A DNA stretch of 7,301 nt from JALYUA01 sp038329555 (GTDB lineage: Bacteria > Acidobacteriota > Thermoanaerobaculia > UBA5066 > Gp7-AA6): positions 1 through 7,301 of the forward strand of contig JBBQNC010000192.1 of assembly GCA_038329555.1 (NCBI GenBank). The letters are read 5' to 3'. Position 1 is the stretch's first letter. Every line of letters begins with the position of its first letter. Positions 1-5,649 of the stretch are shown in pieces. The notes beneath the pieces are model-generated. The model was not told where the DNA came from and did no database searches. It saw only the letters and a list, made by a program, of their open reading frames with translations. The position numbers and the translations under genes are program-made.

Positions 1-621
1 GCGTCCCAGAATTGCCAGGGCGTGACGCTGCCCCCCGGCGGGACATGCACCATCAATTACACCTTCTCGCCGACTGCACCGGGTGTCTTCAACGACGCCT
101 CCACATTCACCATCAGCGAAACGTCGCAGGCCCAGGGAGTAGATTTCAGCGTCGCCCTCACCGGTTGCGCTGGTTCTTGCGCGCTGCCCGACGTCGCTCT
201 GAACCCGGGCTCGGTGAGTGCCACGCTGGCTCCTAATCAGAGCGCCGTCGTACCCTTCGCCATCGGCAACGTCGGCGCAGGGCCGCTCAACTGGTCGATC
301 GCCGAGAACAACGCTTCCGCCGGCGCGTGCGTCGCGCTGGATATTCCGTGGGCAAGCGCTCTGCCCGCTAGTGGCGCCACGGCGCCCGGCGGATCCACCA
401 ATGTCAGCGTCACCTTCGACTCGACCGGACTCGCGCCCGGGACGTACCAGGCGCGGCTGTGCGTCAACAGCAACGATCCCGATGAGCAGCAGTTGACGGT
501 CGCGCTGACGTTGACCGTGGTCAGCCAGAGCGTCGCCCAGGTTCCGACGCTGTCGCCCCTGGGCCTGCTCGCGTTCGCCGGATTGTTGGCAGCGGCGGCA
601 GCGCTGATGCTGCGGCGCTAG
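1..621 (+). CDS. C-terminal part of an exported Ig-like repeat protein with an IPTL-CTERM sorting tail (5' end outside window)
   Basis: The frame is open from base 1 to the TAG at 619-621, giving 206 visible residues; the true start lies outside the window. Residues 1-57 or so end a beta-rich 'choice-of-anchor'/ASH-type module (PPGGTCTINYTFSPTAPG). Residues 62-170 form a second Ig-like module of the type repeated in secreted bacterial proteins, with landmarks GNVGAGPLNW, PGGSTNVSVTFDSTGLAPGT and VNSNDPDEQQ. The tail VPTLSPLG (bases 541-564), then a hydrophobic segment of about 14-16 residues and a terminal Arg-Arg, matches the IPTL-CTERM sorting signal. That signal is known from surface proteins thought to be processed by an exosortase-like or rhombosortase-like enzyme; this role is family knowledge, not visible here. 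The protein is inferred to be exported and held in or processed at the envelope. Cysteines are frequent (at least five), consistent with an extracytoplasmic location. Its ligand or enzymatic partner cannot be told, because any catalytic domain would be upstream. Confidence 0.85.
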   Translation, partial: ASQNCQGVTLPPGGTCTINYTFSPTAPGVFNDASTFTISETSQAQGVDFSVALTGCAGSCALPDVALNPGSVSATLAPNQSAVVPFAIGNVGAGPLNWSIAENNASAGACVALDIPWASALPASGATAPGGSTNVSVTFDSTGLAPGTYQARLCVNSNDPDEQQLTVALTLTVVSQSVAQVPTLSPLGLLAFAGLLAAAAALMLRR

Positions 622-629
622 GGGACCTT

Positions 630-666
630 TTCACTCCCTTTCCGCTTCTCGCTCTGCGGGAGTGAA
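630..666. terminator. Possible bidirectional hairpin between convergent gene ends
   Basis: A perfect 9-bp inverted repeat, TTCACTCCC at 630-638 and GGGAGTGAA at 658-666, encloses a 19-nt loop just 8 bp after the stop codon of the IPTL-CTERM gene. The genes on either side converge here. No run of T directly follows the stem on either strand; the nearest T-rich stretch on the plus strand is around 679-688. A classical intrinsic terminator is therefore not proven, and the hairpin may only protect mRNA 3' ends. Confidence 0.35.
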
Positions 667-760
667 GTGGAGTTCGTGAGTTTGTTTTTGGTAGGGATGT
701 TGGGATTGGAAAACCGGCACTTTTCAAGGCCTGTCAGCGGATTACGTCTCTGGGTGCGAA

Positions 761-1655
761 TCAGGGTGCGGTTTTGACCAGCGTGGACCTGATGCGCTTG
801 AGGCGGACGAGCAGGTCGAGGACTGCGTCGAGGCGCTCGGAGCTGATGTGGTTGGCGAAGACGTCCGTGCGGATCTCGTCTCGGGTGAGCCCGTCTTTGC
901 ACGATCTGAGCGCCTCGAGGAGTTTGTCGGCCTCCTTGTCGCCGACAGCGTCGCCGAAGAGGGCCTTGACTGACTGGACGCTGTAGTCCCAGAGGGCGAG
1001 GGCAGCCTTGAGGTGGGGGATGCCGATCTGCTTCGCGTTGTCGAGCAGGGCGTAGATGAGCGACAGGCGGAGGACGATCGGAGCGCCTCGGGCGGTCATT
1101 GTGCCCCAGAGTCCTGGGCCGGCGTCGGCCAGGCGTGTGCGGTAGTTCTCCGCCCAAAGCGCTTTTGCCGCGTCGTTGCGCTCAACGAGGCCGAGGCCGC
1201 GCCCCGCGCGTTGTCGATCGCGAGTTCGAGTCTTTTCGAGAACGGGTCGAGCTGGTGTCCGTCAGGTGGCCACCCTCGGGGAGGTACTTCGATCGCCTGA
1301 CGCAGGCCCACAGGAAGCGGTTACCGAAGCCATTGGCGGGTTCCGTCGAGTCGAGTTCCTTGCGTAATTCGTCGGGAGTGATTTGGCCGATGATCGAGAT
1401 GTGGGCGCCAGTGGCCTTCAGCGGATCCTTCCGCGTCATCGTCTGGAGGACTTCGGGGCCGTCGAACGCTTGGCGGATTACTGCGCTCTGCGTCGACTGA
1501 TCGCGCCCCATGACCCCGAGGGTCTTGGCGAACTCTTTCTCGATCAGGCAGAGCCTTTTGTCCTCAACTCCTTGGATCGTCTCCCGTGGAGCTACCCCGT
1601 TTCGGTGGACGGTTTTCCGTTTGGGATTTCATCTGGGCCTTGGTCGGGGTGCGGG
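761..1655 (-). pseudogene. Decayed DUF3987 (YfjI-like) phage/plasmid replication-type protein, C-terminal half, frameshifted
   Basis: Three consecutive minus-strand pieces in different frames read as one DUF3987 protein. Piece one (to about 1267) contains GVEDKRLCLIEKEFAKTLGV, then VIRQAFDGPEVLQTM, GAHISIIGQITPDELRKELD and NGFGNRFLWACVRRSKYLPE. Piece two (about 1267-1200) contains HQLDPFSKRLELAIDNARG. Piece three (about 1200-761) contains GLGLVERNDAAKALWAENYR, then GLWGTMTARGAPIVLRLSLI, ALALWDYSVQSVKALFGDAV, and ends LVKTAP at a TGA (761-763). Frame changes fall near 1262-1272 and 1195-1205. A third break near 1626-1631 puts a stop in front of NPKRKTVHRNGVAPRET, which still resembles the family. 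The N-terminal half is absent; an IS481-type fragment lies there instead. DUF3987 proteins are typically found in prophages, plasmids and islands beside primase or helicase functions. The frameshifts could in principle be assembly errors, but the missing N-terminus and the adjoining IS fragment argue for real decay. Confidence 0.8.
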
Positions 1656-1860
1656 GCGGAGGTATCCGGTGAGGTTGCGAGCTACGATCGACCAACGCCG
1701 CCTCGCCGGCCTGTCGATATCGGTCTCTCCACTTCGAAGCACTCTGGCGACTTAGACCGGCCGCCTCGGCGGCGCTGGTCATGGGCATCCCTCCGGCCAC
1801 TCTCTCCACCAGCAACAGTCGACTGGCCGGGCAACTTCGAGCATTCTTGTGAAGCTCCAT
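1655..1860 (-). pseudogene. Truncated IS481-type transposase, N-terminal helix-turn-helix region only
   Basis: Minus-strand reading from ATG (1858-1860) gives MELHKNARSCPASRLLLVER, then AAEAAGLSRQSASKWRDRYR and GEAALVDRSSQPHR. This is the usual opening of IS481-family transposases (N-terminal HTH with the K-W-x-x-R-Y/F-R and DRSSxPHR signatures). A good ribosome binding site, GGAGG at 1868-1872, sits 7 nt ahead of the ATG. Homology stops after about residue 66, where the frame runs into DUF3987-like sequence at roughly 1650-1662. The catalytic DDE core, which makes up most of a protein of roughly 300 residues, is missing. The open frame continues to 1564, but that extension is out of frame for DUF3987 and is not a real domain. 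This is a non-functional remnant; the family call rests on recalled motif patterns. Confidence 0.75.
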
Positions 1861-1870
1861 CTGGGTTCCT

Positions 1871-1894
1871 CCGATGACCTGGTGACCTTAGACA
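1871..1894 (-). mobile_element. Surviving terminal end of the IS481-type insertion sequence
   Basis: Read on the minus strand, the sequence just ahead of the transposase RBS begins TGTCTAAGGTCACCAGGTCA. IS481-family elements commonly start with TGT and have only a few tens of bases between the tip and the transposase start, as here (tip at 1894, ATG at 1860). The opposite end was not found, in keeping with deletion of the rest of the element. The exact tip is inferred from the TGT rule, not from a matching second end. Confidence 0.5.
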
Positions 1895-1964
1895 CCTCCA
1901 GCCTCACCGATCTGGAACCAGATGGGCAACTATCCTACGTAAACAACCTCTTGAGAAACCACAG
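1895..1964. other. Short spacer between the IS481 remnant and the inverted-repeat element
   Basis: Seventy bases with no supportable gene and visibly lower GC than the flanks. It contains a small dyad, ATCTGG-AA-CCAGAT at 1910-1923, too tightly spaced to form a hairpin and of unknown meaning. Confidence 0.4.
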
Positions 1965-2235
1965 CTAGCAGGCTGCTGAAAAATGGATGCGGGCGTCGTG
2001 ACTGGCCTTTTGCAGGATTGCCATACAGGGAGGTTCTTCTGAAGAAGTGGGAATCCTTCGTGAAGTAGGGCGGGCAAAAGGCCAGCCACCGCCAGCGGTT
2101 GCGGCGGCGCGGGGCCGTCTGCGGCGTTACCGCTCCTCCCCGATGCGCACTGGCCTCGCCGTCGTCGCGGTGCCTTGCAGCCGACCCCGCGGCGCTCGCA
2201 ACGCCGCTCCACACCCTTTTTCAGCAGCTTGCTAG
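1965..2235. mobile_element. 271-bp inverted-repeat element (MITE-like or internally deleted IS) with CTAG at both edges
   Basis: The left edge reads CTAGCAGGCTGCTGAAAAA (1965-1983). The reverse complement of the right edge (2217-2235) reads CTAGCAAGCTGCTGAAAAA, so 18 of 19 positions match; GG follows one base later on both sides. If CTAG is a 4-bp target duplication, the element proper is CA(G/A)GCTGCTGAAAAA ... and its complement, about 263 bp. CAGGCTGCTGAAAAA-type tips are familiar from bacterial IS ends, but no family is assigned. The interior has no open frame with recognisable homology. It does hold a nested palindrome (2002-2085) and another inverted pair, GCGGCGTT (2121-2128) and AACGCCGC (2200-2207). 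The size, paired ends and lack of transposase suggest a non-autonomous element mobilised in trans. It lies between the mobile-DNA graveyard and the VWA gene, 25 bp beyond that gene's stop codon. Confidence 0.65.
2002..2085. repeat. Nested three-level palindrome inside the inverted-repeat element
   Basis: The outer arms are a perfect 12-bp pair, CTGGCCTTTTGC (2002-2013) and GCAAAAGGCCAG (2074-2085). Directly inside the left arm lies AGGATT (2014-2019), complementary to AATCCT (2052-2057). At the centre TTCTTC (2034-2039) faces GAAGAA (2041-2046) across one base. All three pairs nest in the correct order, so a single transcript or extruded strand could fold into one long interrupted stem. Role unknown; it could act as a transposition substrate, RNA stabiliser or terminator for the VWA transcript that enters from the right. 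Confidence 0.6.
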
Positions 2236-2260
2236 CGACCGGCTCGTCCGCCTTCCGCCC

Positions 2261-4426
2261 TCAGCGGATCTCGAACGCCCCGACGCTCTCAAACGTCTTG
2301 CCTCCGACGCCGGAGACCGCGACTTTCAAACGGTACGCGCCGGGCGTCAGGCCCTCCGGCTTGAACTTCACGAGCAGCTTCCGGCCTCCGCCTCGCTCGC
2401 CGTCCGACCGTTTCGCGATCGAGACCGTCGCGGGCCGCGACCGTCCGTCCGGACCGACCACCTCGGAACGCAGGTCAAGCGGCGCGGCGCCTTCGGGCAG
2501 GTTGTAGGCCATGACGGCGACCTGCGTCTCGCTGCCGTTGGCGAGCTGCGGATCGGCCGCCGGAATGAAGGACTCGCCGGCGACGGCGAAGGGGTATTCG
2601 GCGTTATGCGGCGGCGCGTCGGGCCGCGGTGTCCCCTTCACCATCAGCCACCGGCCGGGCGCCTCGGGGAAGAACGGCGCGAGCAGCGTCGCGGCGCCGC
2701 CAGGGATCGCCGGCACGGAGATCGCCTGGGCCACGACGGCGGAACGGCCGGTGCCCGTGTTGCGGGCGAGCACCCGGAGCGTGTACTCCCCGGGCGGAAC
2801 GAAGAGCGTCGCGTAGTACTTGATTCCTCCGCCCTCGAGCATCGAGCGAACCTTGGCGAGCTCGAGATTCAGCTCCTGCGTGACGTAATCGGCGAGGGTT
2901 CCGTTCTTGTCGATCGCGTAGGCGTAGATCTCGACGGCCGTCTTCGGTCCGGCATCGCCGGCCACGAGGGGGCCTCCCGCGATCTCGATCACGACGGGCA
3001 CTTGCGCCATGCCCGCTTCCGCGGGGAAAGGCGCCGCGATCACGCGGGCGGGAATGCTGTCCCCGCGGGATCCGCCGACCACGAGATCGCCCGAGGCGAG
3101 GACGCGCTCCAGAGGGGTCAGCGCCCGGAACGGCCGCGGCTCGTAGAAACCCGACCGCGCCATGACGCGCGCGCCCGGCGCGTTGACCTTGATCTTCAGG
3201 TTGTGGAACGCGCCGGGCTTCGTGAGGCCGCGGGGCTGGTAGACGAGCAGGTAGGTGATCGCGGTGCGCTCCGCGATCTTCCCGATTTCCGTGCCGAGCT
3301 GGTTCGCGTTGCGGATGAGGTCGCCGTCGGTCTCCGAGGCGATGGCGAACAACGCCTCCGCTCCCGCGCCCACCTTTCGCCCGAGCTCGCCGTCGGCGTG
3401 CAGCCCGGAGATGTCGATCGCGTGAAGGGTGGTATCGGACCGTTTGTACCCGGCGAGCGCGTTGACGAGCCGGTTCTGAGACGCCGAGCTCCCGAATCGC
3501 GAATCGGAGTCGATCTTCCAGGTCTCTCCGTGCAGCGAGGCTTCGGCCGCATTGTCCTGAGTCGTGGACGAGCCCTGTTCCAGGGGCGTGGCGAACTGTC
3601 CCGCGTTGCCGGTCAGGAGCCGGCTCTCGAAGCCCTCGGAAAAAAAGAGGACGTGCTTGCGTCCGCGGACGCTGTCGAGGACGCGGCCCATCATGCCGAG
3701 GGAGTTCAGAAGCTGCGTCGCCCGTCCCCGCTCTCTCTCGTCGGACGCGGACTGCTGCAACCTCTGCAGATCCTCGATCTGCTCGCGGATCGCCTCATCC
3801 GCGGCACCCTTCCCGCCCGCCCCCCCCGATTCGCCGGAGGGTTGCTCGAAAGCGAACGCGAGGGGATCGTTCGTGCGCACTCCCGTCTTGACGAAACCGA
3901 GCGTGTCCACGGCCCGCTCCAGCTGCTTGCGGTCGGCCGTGAAGTTGACGAGCAGCTTCCAGCCTTTCTGGCTCGAGAGGGTCGCGACCGAGGCGAGGTC
4001 CTGGGGCGCGAGCTGCTTCTGAATGAAGTCGTGCGCTCCCGCTCGCGCTCGAAGAAGGCCGGTCGGGGTGGAGTAGGAAAGGTCGAACACGAGAAGCCAG
4101 TGGCGGCGCGCGGCCGGCGGCGGCAGCTCGGTGAAGGGATCCTTCGCGACCCCGCTGGCCGGCGTCGATCGGGACACGTCGATGACCTCGAATCCGGCGA
4201 GCTCGACCTTCTTGCCCTCGTCGGAGAGCTCGAAGTCCGAGGCCTTGAGACCGTGAACGGGTTTGCCGTCCTTGCCGACGACGTTCACCGGGATCTCGAC
4301 GATGGTGACGGCCGCGGATTCGGTCACGACACCCGACTTCTGCTGGCCTTCGGTCGGGAAGGAAGCGAGTGGCGCGATCATCAGGATCGCGGCCAACGCG
4401 AACGCACTCAAACGGGGACGGCTCAT
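2261..4426 (-). CDS. Secreted VWA-domain protein (VWFA-related Acidobacterial domain type)
   Basis: The product has 721 residues. The start at ATG 4424-4426 is supported by GGAGG (4432-4436) 5 nt upstream and by an immediate Sec signal peptide (about residues 1-27, hydrophobic stretch AFALAAILMIAPLA). The frame stays open further upstream but lacks a signal there. Residues 35-85 (VEIPVNVVGKDGKPVHGLKA, then SDFELSDEGKK) form the typical N-terminal beta module of this family. The VWA domain runs from about 108 to 395, with the metal-binding DxSxS motif as FDLSYST (114-120) and the strand HVLFFSEGFES (258-268). A Gly-rich and Glu/Gln-rich insert (197-233) interrupts it. The C-terminal part has Ig-like beta modules with PPGEYTLRVLARN and TPGAYRLKVAVS turns. 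Such proteins are abundant in Acidobacteriota and presumably bind proteins or matrix through a Mg2+-dependent MIDAS site; the ligand is unknown. No membrane anchor or sorting tail is visible, so it is probably periplasmic or released. It follows the DUF2891 gene by 122 bp. Confidence 0.9.
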   Translation of the reverse strand: MSRPRLSAFALAAILMIAPLASFPTEGQQKSGVVTESAAVTIVEIPVNVVGKDGKPVHGLKASDFELSDEGKKVELAGFEVIDVSRSTPASGVAKDPFTELPPPAARRHWLLVFDLSYSTPTGLLRARAGAHDFIQKQLAPQDLASVATLSSQKGWKLLVNFTADRKQLERAVDTLGFVKTGVRTNDPLAFAFEQPSGESGGAGGKGAADEAIREQIEDLQRLQQSASDERERGRATQLLNSLGMMGRVLDSVRGRKHVLFFSEGFESRLLTGNAGQFATPLEQGSSTTQDNAAEASLHGETWKIDSDSRFGSSASQNRLVNALAGYKRSDTTLHAIDISGLHADGELGRKVGAGAEALFAIASETDGDLIRNANQLGTEIGKIAERTAITYLLVYQPRGLTKPGAFHNLKIKVNAPGARVMARSGFYEPRPFRALTPLERVLASGDLVVGGSRGDSIPARVIAAPFPAEAGMAQVPVVIEIAGGPLVAGDAGPKTAVEIYAYAIDKNGTLADYVTQELNLELAKVRSMLEGGGIKYYATLFVPPGEYTLRVLARNTGTGRSAVVAQAISVPAIPGGAATLLAPFFPEAPGRWLMVKGTPRPDAPPHNAEYPFAVAGESFIPAADPQLANGSETQVAVMAYNLPEGAAPLDLRSEVVGPDGRSRPATVSIAKRSDGERGGGRKLLVKFKPEGLTPGAYRLKVAVSGVGGKTFESVGAFEIR

Positions 4427-4548
4427 GGAGACCTCCGTGTTCGTGTCAGAAAACCACAAATCCCCTGCGGAGAGAAGCGGTCGAAATCGTCCTTCCGCAC
4501 CCGCGCCTCGTCCGCCCCTCGAAGCCTCTCGTCCGCCGGTGTCTCCGC
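4427..4548 (-). promoter_or_regulatory. Upstream region of the VWA gene with a 10-bp direct repeat
   Basis: This 122-bp gap separates the DUF2891 stop from the VWA start. Read on the plus strand, CTCGTCCGCC occurs at 4507-4516 and again at 4528-4537, exactly 21 bp apart (two helical turns on one face). That geometry fits a binding site for a dimeric regulator but may be chance in GC-rich DNA. No convincing -35/-10 pair was identified, so the VWA gene may be read from the upstream promoter or from its own weak one. Confidence 0.3.
4432..4436 (-). promoter_or_regulatory. Ribosome binding site that fixes the VWA-protein start
   Basis: The minus strand reads GGAGG followed by 5 nt and ATG. This favours the start at 4426 over starts further upstream in the same long open frame, and agrees with the signal peptide starting at that ATG. 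Confidence 0.75.
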
Positions 4549-5649
4549 TCAGCGCTCCGCGCCGCCCTCGGAGAGCCGCACGGCGAAGGACGCGAGCCAG
4601 TGCTCTCCCTCGTAGTTTCCGGACGAAACGCGCGCGAGACCGGCCCGGGCGTGCCCTCGGGCTGCGTCGAGAAGCGCGCCGCGGCGCGTGTCGGATGCCG
4701 GGAGCGCCGAGGCGATCCCGGTCAACGCCCAGGCGCGCGACAGGTTGAGACCGTCCAGATGGACCAGCTTGGGGTCCGTCGGATCGCTCACGACAGCCGG
4801 CGCGAGCGGCACACGCCGGCCTGGGGCAAGCCCGGGAAAAAACCGGGAGAGCCAGGCGGAGAATTCGGCGCGGGGCAGAACGCGGCGCATGAGATCCGCC
4901 TCCTCCAGACAGGGCGAAAAGAAATCCTCTCCGGAAGGCTCGTAGTCGAAAGGACACGAACGGTCCGCGAGGAAGAAATCGCGACTCCGATCTCGGACCT
5001 CCTTCGCCACCTCCGGATGTCCCGTTCCGCTCGCCCAGTCGAGCGCCTCGGCGAGCGCGAACGCGGTGTTCGGGTGAACGCCGGTTCTCACCGGTTTCGT
5101 CAGTCTGGGCAGGTAGTCCCGCAGGCGCGAGACGATCGCCGTCTCGAGCGGGCGGATCTTCTCGCGCCAGACGCGGGCCTTCGGGTCGCGGGCGCGCTCG
5201 AGCTCGAGCGCGAGCCGGAGCACCCAGGCCCATCCGTACGTGCGCTCGAACGATTTCGCGCTCTTGCGATCGAGGTACACGACCTCCCGGGCGATCGCCT
5301 CCGTCGTGAAGTGCGCATCGAGGCGCTCCCGGATCGACGGCGCCGAGGGGATGTCGGGGTGGGTCTCCAGGAGGCGCACCAGCATCCAGTGCCCGTGAAC
5401 GGAAGAGTGCCAGTCGTAACAGCCGAAGAAGGCAGGGTGAAGATCGCGGGGCGGGCGTACGTCCGCGGCGCCGTCCATCACGTGCTCCGGCTTGTTGGGG
5501 TACTCGCGGTCGACGCAGGAGAGCGCGAGCCGGGCGAAGCGCTCCGACGTCGCCGCGTCGATGTCGGGCGCCGCCGTCTCAGCCCGGGAGACGCCGCATA
5601 GAGCCAGAAGGACGAGCGCCCCGGCGGTGTTCCGGCGGGTTCTCGTCAC
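4549..5649 (-). CDS. Exported DUF2891 family protein
   Basis: The product has 366 residues. I chose the GTG start at 5647-5649: it overlaps the upstream peptidase stop as GTGA, and the protein then opens with an Arg-rich n-region, the hydrophobic stretch AGALVLLALCGV and a likely cleavage after SRA (about residue 23). The DUF2891 signature blocks appear in order: FFGCYDWHSSVHGHWMLVRL (75-94), RTYGWAW (136-142), RTGVHPNTAFALAEALDW (188-205), CPFDYEPSGEDFFSPCLEEA (232-251), HLDGLNLSRAW (297-307) and YEGEHWLASFA (346-356). Length is close to full for the family. The many conserved His, Trp, Asp and Glu residues and the helix-rich composition suggest an enzyme of alpha/alpha-toroid type, but the reaction is unknown and I assign none. 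C18 is preceded by Leu, a poor lipobox, so a lipoprotein is unlikely. The overlap with the peptidase gene implies translational coupling and a shared setting, probably the periplasm. Confidence 0.88.
   Translation of the reverse strand: MTRTRRNTAGALVLLALCGVSRAETAAPDIDAATSERFARLALSCVDREYPNKPEHVMDGAADVRPPRDLHPAFFGCYDWHSSVHGHWMLVRLLETHPDIPSAPSIRERLDAHFTTEAIAREVVYLDRKSAKSFERTYGWAWVLRLALELERARDPKARVWREKIRPLETAIVSRLRDYLPRLTKPVRTGVHPNTAFALAEALDWASGTGHPEVAKEVRDRSRDFFLADRSCPFDYEPSGEDFFSPCLEEADLMRRVLPRAEFSAWLSRFFPGLAPGRRVPLAPAVVSDPTDPKLVHLDGLNLSRAWALTGIASALPASDTRRGALLDAARGHARAGLARVSSGNYEGEHWLASFAVRLSEGGAER

Noticed and set aside
22..24. GTG at 22 as a start for the first gene
   Set aside because: The frame is open to base 1 and the residues before it continue the same beta module, so the gene is cut by the window edge rather than starting here.
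720..770. A tRNA-like GGGTGCGAATC stretch near the graveyard edge that might be an att site
   Set aside because: It lacks the GTTCRA core and no acceptor stem or anticodon arm can be drawn around it.
618..1157. Minus-strand 179-codon frame covering the C-terminal DUF3987 piece
   Set aside because: Arg/Pro-rich shadow; the frame ending at 761 carries the real family motifs.
1383..1877. Plus-strand open frame over the DUF3987/IS481 remnants
   Set aside because: It is the complement of clear family motifs on the minus strand, with no motif of its own.
1930..2214. Minus-strand small open frames inside the 271-bp inverted-repeat element (1904-2212 and 1930-2214)
   Set aside because: They run across the left inverted repeat, have biased composition with no recognisable domain and no RBS I could support. 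They are more likely by-products of the palindromic element.
2099..4615. Very long plus-strand open frame (838 codons) opposite the VWA gene
   Set aside because: It is antisense to a gene with a signal peptide, RBS and recognisable domains. Its product is Arg/Gly/Asp-rich low-complexity sequence typical of shadow frames in GC-rich DNA.
4427..5233. Upstream extension of the VWA frame to a start at 5233
   Set aside because: The extension is Arg/Pro-rich, overlaps the DUF2891 gene in another frame and would bury the signal peptide. The GGAGG and signal peptide place the start at 4426.
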